Counted from the first letter of the stretch, positions 1 through 9,724 are shown. The stretch is 64,000 nucleotides of DNA from an uncultured Eubacteriales bacterium (GCA_900539455.1 UQCD01000006.1:32663-96662), one strand, 5' to 3'. Made by a program: numbers and translations. Notes: a model not told the origin generated them from the letters alone.

Positions 1-1
1 T

Positions 2-607
2 CAGGGCAGAGGCACAACCTATCAGGCAAAAACTGTGATTGTGTCTACAGGTGTTAATTTCGGAAAGCCACTAAAGGGGGAAATGGAATTTTTAGGAAGT
101 GGCGTAAGCTATTGCGCTACCTGTGATGCCTTTGCCTACAGAGGCAAGGAGGTGGCAGTCATTGCCTATGAGCCTACGGCAGAAAATGAGGCAGAATTTT
201 TAAAGGAAATGACAAGCAAGGTATATTACTTGCCATTATATAAAAATATGGGAGAGCTTTCGCAGAATATTCAGGTGGTAAAGGCAGCTCCTGTTGAAAT
301 AATTGGAAATGAAAGAGTAAATACGCTTAAAACAAGCAATGGAGCAATAAATGTGGAGGGTGTATTTATTATTAGAGAAAGTGTACTTCCATCTCAGCTT
401 ATAGGTGGACTTAAGATGAAGGAAAATCACATAGAGGTTAATATGCAGATGGAAACAAATATAGAGGGACTATTTGCCTGCGGAGATATTACCGGCACTC
501 CTTATCAGTATATAAAGGCAGCAGGACAGGGAAATGTAGCAGCCTTATCAGCAGTTAAATATCTGGAACGGATAAAAAAGTCCCAGGGGTTAAAGGCCAG
601 AATGTAA
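2..607 (+). CDS. Thioredoxin-reductase-like FAD/NAD(P) disulfide oxidoreductase, 3' part
   Basis: The reading frame is open from the first bases of the window, so the 5' end lies outside; an in-frame GTG at 35 is internal and not a start. Visible are the end of the FAD domain (VIVSTGVNFGKP), the redox-active CATCD motif followed by YRGKEVAVI as in TrxB, a NADP-domain remainder and the C-terminal FAD-binding signature GLFACGDITG. In TrxB-family enzymes the CxxC pair passes electrons from NADPH through FAD to thioredoxin or a similar partner. The usual GxGPA NAD(P) motif after CxxC is replaced by AVIAYEPTAEN, so it could be a TrxB paralogue with altered cofactor use (for example ferredoxin-linked) rather than a canonical NADPH enzyme. 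It is followed by the amino-acid transporter without a visible terminator. Confidence 0.8.
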   Translation, partial: QGRGTTYQAKTVIVSTGVNFGKPLKGEMEFLGSGVSYCATCDAFAYRGKEVAVIAYEPTAENEAEFLKEMTSKVYYLPLYKNMGELSQNIQVVKAAPVEIIGNERVNTLKTSNGAINVEGVFIIRESVLPSQLIGGLKMKENHIEVNMQMETNIEGLFACGDITGTPYQYIKAAGQGNVAALSAVKYLERIKKSQGLKARM

Positions 608-698
608 AAATTAATCATAAAAAGCTGTAAAATGGTAGAAAAAACCGTTAAAATGAAGTATTATTAAATGGTTATCTATACAAAGAAAGGAAATAGTG

Positions 699-2243
699 AT
701 GAAATTGAAAAAGAAATTAAATCTACTGCTTTTTTTAGTCATTGGAATGTTGTCGCTTGTATTAGTGGCGTGTTCAGATACTAAAAAAGCTGAAAATGTA
801 GATGCTTCAACAGGAAAGATTGAAGGGGTAGACGATTTAGCGGGCAGGAGAATTGGTGTACAGCTTGGCACAACAGGAGCTACATATGCTGCCGATTTAG
901 AAGAAGATGGAAGTGGAACAACTGTTACCAGATTTAATACTGGTGCAGACGCTATTCAGGCATTGAAGCAAAATAAAATTGACTGTGTTATTATTGATGA
1001 ACAGCCAGCGCTGGCATTTATCGAAAAAAATCCAGAGTTAAAAATATTAGAGGAAGAATTTACTACAGAGGAATATGCTATTGGCATTGCAAAGGGCAAT
1101 ACAGAGCTTAGAGATAGTATAAATGAAGCCTTAAGCCAGTTAAAAACAGATGGAACATTAGATAAGATTATTTCAAATTATATTGGTGATGGTACAAAGG
1201 GTAAGTATCAGTATGAGCCAGACAAAACCCTCTCAAGAAAAAATGGTACATTGGTTATGGCTACAAATGCTACCTTCCCTCCTTATGAATATTACGAGGG
1301 TGGTGATATTGTTGGTATAGACGTAGATATTGCCAATGCAATAGCTGACAAATTAGATATGTCACTTGAAATAAAGGATATAGATTTTGGAGCAATAATT
1401 GTTGCAATTCAGACAGGAAAGGCTGATATAGGTCTTGCTGGAATGACAGTAACAGAGGACAGATTAAAGAACATTGATTTTACTGACGGCTATACAACAT
1501 CTACACAGGTCATAGTTGTAAATACAGGAGAAGATGTTAAGGGTCAGTCCTTTAGCGAAAAATTCCATCAGGTGTTTATTGAAAAGGGCAGATGGGAATA
1601 CATTCCAAAGGGACTTCTTAATACTGTAATTATTACTGTATTTGCGGGAATTATTGGTATTGTAATTGGCTTTATATTTGCTATTATCCGTGTAGCACAT
1701 GATAGAAATGACGAAAAGCATACAATGATAAAAATACTTAATGGTTTTGTAAAGCTTTATCTTACTATATTCAGAGGAACGCCAGTAATGGTACAGCTTC
1801 TCATTATGTATTATGTAGTATTTGCAAAGGTACAGATTGGACCAATATATGTAGCAATACTTGCCTTTGGACTTAATTCAGCAGCGTATGTTGCAGAAGC
1901 AGTAAGAGCTGGTATTATGTCAGTTGAAATTGGCCAGTTTGAGGCGGGCAGAAGCTTAGGCTTTACATATGCACAGACTATGCGGCATATTGTAATGCCA
2001 CAGGCTGTTAAGAATTCTCTTCCAACAATGTGTAATGAATTTATTGCCTTACTTAAGGAAAGCTCAATCGTTGGTTATATTGGACTTGTGGATTTAACAA
2101 AGGCAGGCGATATTATTAGAAGTGATACATATGAGGCTATGCTCCCACTTATTGCTGTTGCTTTAGTTTATTTAGTAATAGTAATGCTTATGACCTATGG
2201 AGTAGGTAGATTGGAAAGGAGATTAAAGAAAGATGCAAGATAG
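699..2243 (+). CDS. Amino-acid ABC transporter, binding protein fused to permease (lobes in swapped order)
   Basis: A 514-residue lipoprotein-permease fusion for polar amino acid uptake. ATG 699 is preferred over the adjacent GTG 696 because AAAGAAAGG ends at 690. Residues 1-25 form a lipoprotein signal with lipobox LVAC (Cys25). Residues about 40-165 ([24 protein letters not shown]) match the second lobe of family 3 solute-binding proteins; residues about 181-278 ([26 protein letters not shown]) match the first lobe. The usual order is reversed. Residues about 300-505 are a His/Glu/Gln/Arg-type permease with five or so membrane segments and the EAA loop [12 protein letters not shown]. It overlaps the ATPase gene by 11 bases, so both parts form one transporter. 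The substrate cannot be told from sequence; the Arg in TEDR and the Asp in IIDEQ suggest an alpha-amino acid. Confidence 0.9.
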   Translation: MKLKKKLNLLLFLVIGMLSLVLVACSDTKKAENVDASTGKIEGVDDLAGRRIGVQLGTTGATYAADLEEDGSGTTVTRFNTGADAIQALKQNKIDCVIIDEQPALAFIEKNPELKILEEEFTTEEYAIGIAKGNTELRDSINEALSQLKTDGTLDKIISNYIGDGTKGKYQYEPDKTLSRKNGTLVMATNATFPPYEYYEGGDIVGIDVDIANAIADKLDMSLEIKDIDFGAIIVAIQTGKADIGLAGMTVTEDRLKNIDFTDGYTTSTQVIVVNTGEDVKGQSFSEKFHQVFIEKGRWEYIPKGLLNTVIITVFAGIIGIVIGFIFAIIRVAHDRNDEKHTMIKILNGFVKLYLTIFRGTPVMVQLLIMYYVVFAKVQIGPIYVAILAFGLNSAAYVAEAVRAGIMSVEIGQFEAGRSLGFTYAQTMRHIVMPQAVKNSLPTMCNEFIALLKESSIVGYIGLVDLTKAGDIIRSDTYEAMLPLIAVALVYLVIVMLMTYGVGRLERRLKKDAR

Positions 2244-2973
2244 AGAGCTGCTTATTGAGATAAAGGACCTTTGCAAGTCCTATAAGGACCATATAGTTCT
2301 TAAAAATATAAATACAAAAATATATAAGGGTGAGGTAATTGCCATTATTGGGCCAAGTGGCTGTGGAAAATCGACATTTTTGCGTTCTATTAATTTATTA
2401 GAAAAGCCTGAATCCGGAGCTATTATTTTTGAAGGAACGGATATATTAGATAAAAAAACAGACATTAATAAAGTAAGACAAAAAATAGGAATGGTATTCC
2501 AGCAGTTTAATCTTTTCCCTAATATGTCTGTTAAAGAAAATATTATGCTGGCACCTATGAAATTAAAGGGTATGAGCAAGGAGGAGGCAGGTAAAAGGGC
2601 AGAAGAGCTTTTAGACAGAGTTGGACTTTTAGACAAAAAGGATACAAACCCTGCTAATTTATCAGGAGGACAAAAGCAGCGTATTGCTATAGCAAGAACT
2701 ATGGCTATGAATCCTGATGTTATTTTGTTTGATGAGCCTACATCAGCCCTTGACCCGGAAATGGTCGGCGAGGTTTTAAACATTATGAAGGAATTAGCAA
2801 GGGAAGGAATGACAATGATTATTGTTACTCACGAAATGGGCTTTGCAAGAGATGTTGCAAACAGAGTTATTTTTATAGACGAGAACAATATTCAAGAGGA
2901 TAGTGAGCCAAAGGAATTTTTTGAAAATCCTAAAAATGAAAGATTAAAGGAATTTTTATCTAAAGTAAGATAG
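2233..2973 (+). CDS. Polar amino-acid ABC transporter ATPase (GlnQ family)
   Basis: A 246-residue ATPase that energises the fused binding protein/permease encoded just upstream, with which it overlaps by 11 bases. Walker [10 protein letters not shown] is near residue 39, the Q-loop VFQQFNLFP near 87, the ABC signature LSGGQKQR near 140, Walker [14 protein letters not shown] near 160, and the H-loop VTHEMGFA near 195. Length and motifs are normal for the GlnQ/HisP/ArtM family. A GGAAAGGAG ribosome site lies inside the end of the preceding gene. Confidence 0.95.
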   Translation: MQDRELLIEIKDLCKSYKDHIVLKNINTKIYKGEVIAIIGPSGCGKSTFLRSINLLEKPESGAIIFEGTDILDKKTDINKVRQKIGMVFQQFNLFPNMSVKENIMLAPMKLKGMSKEEAGKRAEELLDRVGLLDKKDTNPANLSGGQKQRIAIARTMAMNPDVILFDEPTSALDPEMVGEVLNIMKELAREGMTMIIVTHEMGFARDVANRVIFIDENNIQEDSEPKEFFENPKNERLKEFLSKVR

Positions 2974-3045
2974 AATATGAATAATAAAGGCTTAGTGTAC
3001 TGAAATACTGCGGGAAAAAAATAGAAATTTGTCAAAAATGTATAG

Positions 3046-3075
3046 TTGAAAAATAGTATATACATATGGTATATT
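3046..3075 (+). promoter_or_regulatory. Candidate promoter of the exopolysaccharide operon
   Basis: TTGAAA at 3046 and TATATT at 3070 are separated by 18 bases, giving a plausible sigma-A promoter. Transcription would begin near 3082, leaving a leader of about 245 bases before the chain-length/kinase gene. No other good promoter is visible in the 2974-3327 gap. Confidence 0.45.
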
Positions 3076-3089
3076 AGTACTGAAATGTT

Positions 3090-3121
3090 CAGCTGTGAAA
3101 ACACAATTTTCATAAAGGCTG
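3090..3121 (+). promoter_or_regulatory. Leader hairpin upstream of EPS operon terminator
   Basis: CAGC at 3090 pairs with GCTG at 3118 and encloses a TGTG-AAAA-CACA hairpin (3094-3105). It lies in the presumed untranslated leader before the terminator at 3181. Such a hairpin-then-terminator layout is typical of processive antitermination or attenuation of long polysaccharide operons, but I cannot assign it to a known family. Confidence 0.3.
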
Positions 3122-3180
3122 CCTGAGTTATTGGTAGAAAATAAAACCAAATATTACAAAAGATATATTATACAAATAGA

Positions 3181-3206
3181 CAAGGGGCTTTGCCCCTTGA
3201 TTTTTT
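3181..3206 (+). terminator. Intrinsic terminator in the EPS leader
   Basis: CAAGGGGC and GCCCCTTG form a perfect 8-bp stem with a TTT loop, followed by ATTTTTTAT. It sits 208 bases after the ABC transporter ATPase and 122 bases before the first EPS gene. It may end the transporter transcript, or act as an attenuator for transcripts started at the 3046 promoter. Confidence 0.75.
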
Positions 3207-3327
3207 ATGAAGAGATGTCCACAATGAAAATAATGTTTACATGATTTTTATTAGAAGGGCTTTGTTGGCTATGTAGTAAGTAGATACCCTGTGAGGATAA
3301 TATACAGTCTTTTAGAGGAGAAGGTTG

Positions 3328-4710
3328 ATGTTTAAAACGATTTTATCAAATTTTCATTTAGAAAAAATATTTTGGATAATAAAAACAAAGCTGCTTTATA
3401 TGATTATGTCAGCAGCTATTATGGCGGCAGGTGTAGGAGTATATGCAAGTCTTACCAGTTCGTCTACATATCTGGCTGAAATATCCTTCTATGCCTATAG
3501 TAATCCTGATTATATCGACACAGATATTAGCCAGAGTGCAGGTGAAGTAACACAGGCTAAAAATCTTTTGGAAAGTTATATGCAGATTATTGCCAGTGAC
3601 AACTTTTTAAATAAAGTAATAGATTCCTTAGATTATGATGTCACCACAAGTTATCTTCGTGCAAGGATAGGCGCTTCTGCAGTAGGAAATACAGCAGTTT
3701 TTGTAGTAGATGTATACAACGAGGATCCTTTATTTGCAATGGAGGTGGCTAATGCTATTGGAGAGCTGGCACCGGCAGAGGTTATTAGAATTGTAAAGGC
3801 TGGTGGTATTGAGATTTTAGATGAAGCAAAGCTGCCAACCACACCATATGCGTCAACAAATGTAATTAAGCTTTCTATTATAGGTGGAGCCTTAGGTTTT
3901 ATTCTTTCGTGCATGTTCTTCATGATAAAAGGCTTGTTAGATACAACTATTAGAAGAAAATATGAAATAGAGGATTTGTTTACAATACCGATTTTAGGCT
4001 CAGTACCAAATATGGAGCCGGCTAAAAATGGAGAAAAGGCAGACACCTTATTAAACGATGACAGCCCATTTGCAGTAAAAGAGGCATATAGAGAGATTAG
4101 AGCAGGAATAGTATATGTTACTAAGGGCAAAAAATGTCCTGTTTTTGCAATTACCAGTGCTGATATGCACGAGGGAAAAACACTCTCAACCTTAAATATA
4201 GCAAATTCCTTTGCCAGAATAGGCAAAAAGGTATTGGTTATTGATGCAGATATGAGAAAAAGCTATATTGAAAAAATACTTGGAATTAAAAACGAAAACA
4301 AAAATGGACTTAGCAAATACCTGGCAGCTATTACCGAGGAACTATTTGTTGTACACCAAAATGACAATTTTGATATAATACCAGCCGGAGAGTATCCTCC
4401 TAATCCAGCCGAATTATTAGTAAGCGACAGGTGGAAGGAGCTTTTAATGGCAAGTAAAGAGATTTACGATATGATATTTATTGATTTGCCGCCAGTAGGT
4501 ATTGTTTCAGATGCACTTGCAGTAGTAAATGATGTAAATTCATATATTTTAGTTGTTAGAGAAAAGGTAACAAAGTTTGACCGAGAGGAAATGATAGTTA
4601 GAAAACTTGAGGCAGTAGGTGCTAATATCTCAGGTTTTATATACAATGCAATTTCAATTAAATCACCAGATTATAATTACAAGGAATATGGAAGAGATTA
4701 TAAATATTGA
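3328..4710 (+). CDS. Chain-length determinant fused to bacterial tyrosine kinase (CpsC-CpsD type)
   Basis: A 460-residue fusion that should control polymer length and export of the capsule or exopolysaccharide. ATG 3328 follows AGAGGAGAAGG with good spacing, so the TTG three bases earlier is not needed. Residues 1-205 are a Wzz/CpsC domain with membrane segments near 22-40 and 181-201 and an extracellular domain between. Residues about 250-460 are a BY-kinase: Walker A around ADMHEGKT (279-285), Walker A' VLVIDADMR (302-310), Walker B MIFIDLPPVG (382-391), and a C-terminal tyrosine cluster at 449-460 that is the usual autophosphorylation tail. In many Firmicutes these are two genes; the fused form resembles proteobacterial Wzc, though in the streptococcal domain context. 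The cognate phosphatase follows with a 23-base overlap. Confidence 0.93.
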   Translation: MFKTILSNFHLEKIFWIIKTKLLYMIMSAAIMAAGVGVYASLTSSSTYLAEISFYAYSNPDYIDTDISQSAGEVTQAKNLLESYMQIIASDNFLNKVIDSLDYDVTTSYLRARIGASAVGNTAVFVVDVYNEDPLFAMEVANAIGELAPAEVIRIVKAGGIEILDEAKLPTTPYASTNVIKLSIIGGALGFILSCMFFMIKGLLDTTIRRKYEIEDLFTIPILGSVPNMEPAKNGEKADTLLNDDSPFAVKEAYREIRAGIVYVTKGKKCPVFAITSADMHEGKTLSTLNIANSFARIGKKVLVIDADMRKSYIEKILGIKNENKNGLSKYLAAITEELFVVHQNDNFDIIPAGEYPPNPAELLVSDRWKELLMASKEIYDMIFIDLPPVGIVSDALAVVNDVNSYILVVREKVTKFDREEMIVRKLEAVGANISGFIYNAISIKSPDYNYKEYGRDYKY

Positions 4711-5377
4711 TTTTCATGCACATATACTGCCGGGAGCAGATCACGGGTGTGACAATGAAAATATGTGCTTAAAGCAATTAGAGCTGGCAAAGAAATACAA
4801 AATAGATATGATAGTGGCAACACCACATTTTTATCCAAACATAGATACAGTAAAAAGCTTTTTGAACAGACGCAGCATTGCCTACGAGAAGCTTAAAAAG
4901 GTGTATACCCCTGCTTTGCCACAGGTTTTACTGGGGGCAGAGGTGCTTGTCTGTAACAATATGGATAAAATGGATGACCTTGACAGGCTTTGCATAGAAG
5001 GCACAGATACAATTTTAGTAGAAATGCCGCTTGAAAAACATTGGGATAAAAGATTAATAGAAACTGTAATCAATATAAAACAGGTGCGAAGGCTGAATGT
5101 AGTATTAGCACATATAGACAGATATAATCCCACAGAGGTTAAAAAGCTGACAGATATGGGTATAGCTGTCCAGATAAATGCAATAGCTTTGTTTAAATTG
5201 AAAACTAAGGCTAAATGTAAATATTATTTTGAAAATTGTGAAGTAGTAGCCTTGGGAAGCGATATACATAAGCTCTCTGACAGCTACAAATATTTGTACA
5301 AGGCTATAAAAAAGCAGGAGAAAAAAGAAAGCTTTATTATGAAAAGGACAAATGCAATTATTGCTAAAAAAGCATAA
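4688..5377 (+). CDS. CpsB/YwqE-type PHP-domain tyrosine phosphatase
   Basis: A 229-residue manganese-dependent phosphatase that should dephosphorylate the tyrosine tail of the BY-kinase encoded just before it. The PHP signature DFHAHILPGADHG comes within the first 20 residues, which supports ATG 4688 rather than earlier in-frame starts; the gene then overlaps the kinase gene by 23 bases. Further metal-binding patches are ATPHFYP, GAEV, LAHIDRY and GSDIHK. The ribosome site (AAGGAA) is very close to the ATG, so translation is probably coupled to the kinase gene. Confidence 0.9.
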   Translation: MEEIINIDFHAHILPGADHGCDNENMCLKQLELAKKYKIDMIVATPHFYPNIDTVKSFLNRRSIAYEKLKKVYTPALPQVLLGAEVLVCNNMDKMDDLDRLCIEGTDTILVEMPLEKHWDKRLIETVINIKQVRRLNVVLAHIDRYNPTEVKKLTDMGIAVQINAIALFKLKTKAKCKYYFENCEVVALGSDIHKLSDSYKYLYKAIKKQEKKESFIMKRTNAIIAKKA

Positions 5378-5391
5378 AATAGGAGATTTGT

Positions 5392-6372
5392 ATGTTCAAA
5401 GTAAGTGTTATTGTGCCGGTATACAATACAAGAAAATATTTAAGAGAATGTTTAAGGTCTTTAGAAAAGCAGACTATTGACAGTATAGAGATAATTATGG
5501 TAAATGACGGCTCTACAGATGAATCTATTACTATTATGGAGGAGTTTGTAAGAAAGTACCCGGACAGATTTGTTCTAATCAATAAGGAGAATGGTGGACA
5601 GGCAACTGCAAGAAATATGGGCATACTGGAAAGTCATGGAGAATACATAGGCTTTGTAGACTCTGATGATAAGGTAGACAAAAATATGTTCCAGAAAATG
5701 TATCAGGCAGCAAGTTGTGGCGGCTATGACTATGTAGAATGTCATTATCATTATGTAGAAGAGGAAAAGGACGGTTCACTAAAGGAATTAGAAACCAGAG
5801 GAAATATCAGAGCCTACAAAAACAAAAAGGATATGTTTATAGATCCACAGGTGTCACCCTGGAACAAGCTATACAAAAGGGAATTGCTCATTGACAATGA
5901 AATAAAATTCCCAGAGGGTGTTATATATGAGGACACATCCTTTTTTATAAAATCGATTCCGTACATAAATAAGGCGAGATACTTAGATGAAAAGCTGGTT
6001 TATTACTATTTGCATAGTAATTCCACTATGAATAAAAATAAAAGTGTAAAGGTTGCAGATATATTTAAGGTATTAGAGGATTATCTGAAATTTTATAAGG
6101 ATAGGGAATTATATGATGAATATAAGGAGGAACTGGAGTATTTTACAACTAAAATAATACTATGCAGCTCTCTCAGCCGTATAGGCAGAGTTACTGATAA
6201 AAAACTAAAAAAACAGCTATTAGATAAATCCTTTAAATTTATTAATGAGTGGTTCCCGGATTATAAAAATAACAAATATTATACTGGTAAAATAGGAAAA
6301 TATATCAGAATAGTCAACAGAAGAAATAGCAGTATTATAAGTACAGTTCTAGGAAAAGTTATGAAAGGATAA
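5392..6372 (+). CDS. Family 2 glycosyltransferase (EPS operon, first)
   Basis: A 326-residue GT-A fold transferase, presumably adding one sugar of the repeat unit at the inner face of the membrane. N-terminal VSVIVPVYNTRKYLREC and VNDGSTDES bind the nucleotide sugar; VDSDDKV is the DxD-type metal site; VIYEDTSFF contains the probable catalytic-base region ED. The C-terminal third is lysine-rich and without membrane spans. AGGAG lies 6 bases before ATG 5392. Sugar specificity cannot be read from the sequence. Confidence 0.9.
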   Translation: MFKVSVIVPVYNTRKYLRECLRSLEKQTIDSIEIIMVNDGSTDESITIMEEFVRKYPDRFVLINKENGGQATARNMGILESHGEYIGFVDSDDKVDKNMFQKMYQAASCGGYDYVECHYHYVEEEKDGSLKELETRGNIRAYKNKKDMFIDPQVSPWNKLYKRELLIDNEIKFPEGVIYEDTSFFIKSIPYINKARYLDEKLVYYYLHSNSTMNKNKSVKVADIFKVLEDYLKFYKDRELYDEYKEELEYFTTKIILCSSLSRIGRVTDKKLKKQLLDKSFKFINEWFPDYKNNKYYTGKIGKYIRIVNRRNSSIISTVLGKVMKG

Positions 6373-6375
6373 ATT

Positions 6376-7305
6376 ATGAAAATATCAGTAGCTATGGCAA
6401 CCTATAATGGTGCAGATTTTATAACAGAACAGTTACAATCTATTTTAAATCAGACAAAACAGGTTGATGAAGTGATTATATGTGATGACAGGTCAAGGGA
6501 TAATACAGTAGAGGTAATAGAAAAATTTGTAGCTGACAATAACTGTGCTGATAAAATAAAAATATGGGTTAATGAAAAAAACTTAGGATATGCTTCTAAT
6601 TTCATAAAGGCATTAAGAAAAACCACAGGTGCTTATGTGTTTTTCTGTGATCAGGATGATATATGGATAGAAAACAGAGTTGAAAAAATGCTTGAAAAGA
6701 TGGAGGAAAATCCGTCAATTATGCTATTAGGCTCAGAATTTACCTCGTTTAGCAGCAGTAGTGATGCACCTAGTGTTCCAAAATGGGAGCAGAAAATGTA
6801 TACTAATGACCAAAGTATAGAAAGGCTTTCCTTCAGCCCTGAAAATATATTTATTGGAGCACAGGGCTGTACAATGTGTATGCGAAGGGATTTTCTTAAT
6901 ATAATAGATAAATATTGGTATGAGGGCTGGGCACACGATGAGTATGTGTGGAAACTGGCACTATGCTTAGATGGACTGTATATGTACCATAGCTACACCT
7001 TAAAGCGTAGATTACACTCAAATAATGTTACTATGCGTAAAATGAGAGATGTAAAAAAGAGAATTATATTTTTAGAGGAACTTTTAAAAAGTCATAAGCA
7101 GACCTATCAATTTGCAAAGGACATAGGACTTTCCAAAGACAAGCTTAAGCTTTTAGAGCGTAATATAAAAGCCACTAATTTACGAATAGAATTACTGAGA
7201 GATAAAAAATATTTTAATACCATAAAATTATTATTTGGATATTTTAATTGTTATCATAAATCACGCTCAATATTAGTCGAATTAAAAATGGCGATTAAGG
7301 AATAA
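6376..7305 (+). CDS. Family 2 glycosyltransferase, rhamnosyltransferase-like
   Basis: A 309-residue transferase starting 3 bases after the previous stop. ISVAMATYNGADFITEQL, CDDRSRDNT, FFCDQDDIW and GWAHDEYVW are the motif set seen in WbbL/RfbF-like alpha-rhamnosyltransferases and related GT2 enzymes. The acceptor is probably the lipid-linked repeat unit made by this operon. The rhamnose assignment is by motif likeness only; no dTDP-rhamnose synthesis genes are in the window. Confidence 0.87.
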   Translation: MKISVAMATYNGADFITEQLQSILNQTKQVDEVIICDDRSRDNTVEVIEKFVADNNCADKIKIWVNEKNLGYASNFIKALRKTTGAYVFFCDQDDIWIENRVEKMLEKMEENPSIMLLGSEFTSFSSSSDAPSVPKWEQKMYTNDQSIERLSFSPENIFIGAQGCTMCMRRDFLNIIDKYWYEGWAHDEYVWKLALCLDGLYMYHSYTLKRRLHSNNVTMRKMRDVKKRIIFLEELLKSHKQTYQFAKDIGLSKDKLKLLERNIKATNLRIELLRDKKYFNTIKLLFGYFNCYHKSRSILVELKMAIKE

Positions 7306-7310
7306 AACTT

Positions 7311-8684
7311 ATGAAGAAAATTAATTCTACAAGTAAATATATAAAACCAGCCAGAGAAAATAAAATATTTTATGCTGCAAGCGTAGTATTTTTGTTTTCT
7401 CTGTTTGTATTGCCTCAATACTTTGGAATACCATTTCCAATGTTTGATTTTACTATGCTTAGAATTATGATTATTGTGCTGCTTTTAATGATTTTAGGAG
7501 ATAGAGATAGGAAAAATGATTTTGTAAAGGTAATTACAAATTACAAATACTCTTTAGTATTAGTTCCATATTTAATAGTAATTGGTTATACCATGGTTTT
7601 AAGAGTAGATATAAACGCATTCCTAAATCCGTTTTTGGAAATAGTGGCAATGTATCTTTTAATATATATTGTGAAATATTCACTGGGACTAGAAAAGACA
7701 ATAAGCCTGATAGTGGGCTTTACATATGTTATCGCCATATTAGGTATGGTTGAGTTTGTAATGGGACGCTCGCCCTTCTCTTATTTAGAAACAATATCTG
7801 GAATATATACAGGTCAGTTTATTCGTTCAGGTCATTATAGAATAATGGGACCTTGTAATCATTCATTAGGCTATGGCTTAATGTTGGTAGCCATTACCCC
7901 GATTTCCTGTATAGATATAAAAGAAAAAAGTGTAAATATATTAAAGCATCCAATGCTTATGATATTGCTTCTTGCCAATGTATTTTTTACAGGCTCCCGC
8001 TCTACACTTAGTGTGTTTGTGGTAGAGATTTTTTTACTATTTTTATTTTCAAGCAATATAGTAAAAAAGAAGGCAATACTAATCTTTGGAATTGTGCTGT
8101 CTGTGGTGGCAGTTTATGTTATAGCATTTAATCAGACCTCGGTGGCACAATATATTATGCTACAGATAACAACTATATTAGATGAAATATTTGGAACAGA
8201 ACTGTCAGTTCAATATGGTGCAAGCACAGCTGCACTATCCAGCAGCTCCAACTACCGGGATCAGCTTATGAGTATTTTTACCTTGGACTGGTTAAATCCA
8301 TTTTTGGGAATAGGCAGAAAAAGAGCCTTTGCCAGTGAAATTAATGGTTCTTACATACATTCAGTAGACAGCTTTTACATTGCAGAATACATTAGATATG
8401 CTTATCCAGGTTTGTTTACCTATATTATGTACTTAGGATATTTTATAATCGGAATGGTAAGAAGATTTAAAAGTGAGGGTGGAGGTATTCACAAGGGACT
8501 TTTTGCAGCAGTTGTCTGCTATCTGATAAATTTATATTGGGTGGATTCTTTACAGACCCTCAAATATTTATATATAATTTTTGTAATCTACATTGTTTTT
8601 GTAGGTGATGAAGAAAAGCTTAAGTCCTTTAAGCTTGAAAGAAACAAGACTGCCTCAAGGTATATTAAGAAAAGATTTGATTAA
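7311..8684 (+). CDS. O-antigen polymerase/ligase-like membrane protein (Wzy)
   Basis: A 457-residue polytopic protein with about ten hydrophobic segments and a larger extracellular loop around residues 290-350, as in Wzy polymerases and O-antigen ligases. GPCNHSLGYGLM and TGSRSTLSVF resemble the conserved loop residues of the Wzy_C family. Placed between glycosyltransferases and upstream of a flippase, it should polymerise repeat units at the outer membrane face. Sequence divergence in this family is high, so polymerase rather than ligase is inferred from context. Confidence 0.8.
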   Translation: MKKINSTSKYIKPARENKIFYAASVVFLFSLFVLPQYFGIPFPMFDFTMLRIMIIVLLLMILGDRDRKNDFVKVITNYKYSLVLVPYLIVIGYTMVLRVDINAFLNPFLEIVAMYLLIYIVKYSLGLEKTISLIVGFTYVIAILGMVEFVMGRSPFSYLETISGIYTGQFIRSGHYRIMGPCNHSLGYGLMLVAITPISCIDIKEKSVNILKHPMLMILLLANVFFTGSRSTLSVFVVEIFLLFLFSSNIVKKKAILIFGIVLSVVAVYVIAFNQTSVAQYIMLQITTILDEIFGTELSVQYGASTAALSSSSNYRDQLMSIFTLDWLNPFLGIGRKRAFASEINGSYIHSVDSFYIAEYIRYAYPGLFTYIMYLGYFIIGMVRRFKSEGGGIHKGLFAAVVCYLINLYWVDSLQTLKYLYIIFVIYIVFVGDEEKLKSFKLERNKTASRYIKKRFD

Positions 8685-8703
8685 CGATGGAGGATAGGTA
8701 AAA

Positions 8704-9702
8704 ATGGATAATGAATATAAAGTTAGTATAGTAGTGCCTGTATATAATGCAGCCAAATATATTGGCAGGTGTATAGAAAGCATACTGAACCAGACTTATA
8801 CAAATATAGAATTAATAATTGTAAATGACGGAAGTAAGGACAACTCCCTGCAAATAATAGAAGCTTATGCTAAAAAAGATAATAGAATAAAATGTATTAA
8901 CAGAGAAAATTCAGGAGTAAGTGCTACCAGAAATGCCGGCATTAACAACGCCACAGGCAAATATATAATGTTTGTAGATGCAGATGATACAATAAATAAG
9001 GATACTGTAAAGGACAATGTTAAGTATATAGTAGATAACAGTGCAGATATTGTTATTTGTGGTTTTTATTATCATGTTACAGATGAAAAAATAACAAAGG
9101 AAAATCCTATTGAAGAAAGCTTTACAGGCTCTACAGAGGAATTTGCCCGACTTTGGTACACGAAGCTATTAAAGGCAGAAATTATTAATCCACCCTGGAA
9201 TAAACTTATAAGACTTGATATTATTAGAAAAAATAGTATATTTTTTGACGAAAGATATTCTATATGTGAGGATATGGCTTTTTCTATAGATGTTATCAGA
9301 CATAGTGAGAAAGTTGTGCTAAATAGCAAAATATACTATAATTACTTCGTTAAAAGCACAGGCTCTCTTGTATTTAAGTTTTATGACAATTATTTTGAAG
9401 CCTTGTCAAATTATTATAAAAAGTCTTTGGCATTTTGCAATATGCACACGGAAAATGAGAGCAACCTAAAAGAAGTAGATACAGTATATGCCAATTTGAC
9501 TATTATGTATATAAAGCTGATTTGCAACAATAAGGCTTTCAACTATAAAGAAAAAAAATCAAGAATGAAAAACATTTTTGAAAATAAAAATTTTATAAAG
9601 GCTATGAATAATGGCAATTTAAATAAGAAAAAGAAGCTTATAAGATTGTTTATCAACAACAGATGGTATGGTATTATTAATTTGTTTTACAAGTTAAGAT
9701 AG
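8704..9702 (+). CDS. Family 2 glycosyltransferase (EPS operon, third)
   Basis: A 332-residue GT-A transferase with VSIVVPVYNAAKYIGRC, VNDGSKDNS and VDADDTI (DxD-like) in the first 100 residues and CEDMAFSIDV as the probable catalytic-base segment. GGAGGATAGG precedes ATG 8704. It is similar in layout to the transferase at 5392, which suggests either successive sugars or an old duplication. Donor and acceptor unknown. Confidence 0.9.
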   Translation: MDNEYKVSIVVPVYNAAKYIGRCIESILNQTYTNIELIIVNDGSKDNSLQIIEAYAKKDNRIKCINRENSGVSATRNAGINNATGKYIMFVDADDTINKDTVKDNVKYIVDNSADIVICGFYYHVTDEKITKENPIEESFTGSTEEFARLWYTKLLKAEIINPPWNKLIRLDIIRKNSIFFDERYSICEDMAFSIDVIRHSEKVVLNSKIYYNYFVKSTGSLVFKFYDNYFEALSNYYKKSLAFCNMHTENESNLKEVDTVYANLTIMYIKLICNNKAFNYKEKKSRMKNIFENKNFIKAMNNGNLNKKKKLIRLFINNRWYGIINLFYKLR

Positions 9703-9724
9703 TACTGGCAAAGAGAGGTTTATT

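Noticed and set aside
3083..3180. Possible c-di-GMP riboswitch in the exopolysaccharide leader
   Set aside because: The conserved GNRA/tetraloop-receptor and GCAAACC-type core of either c-di-GMP class is not present.
3651..4226. 191-codon minus-strand open frame inside the BY-kinase gene
   Set aside because: The plus-strand gene has all family motifs; the antisense frame has low-complexity composition and no start signals.
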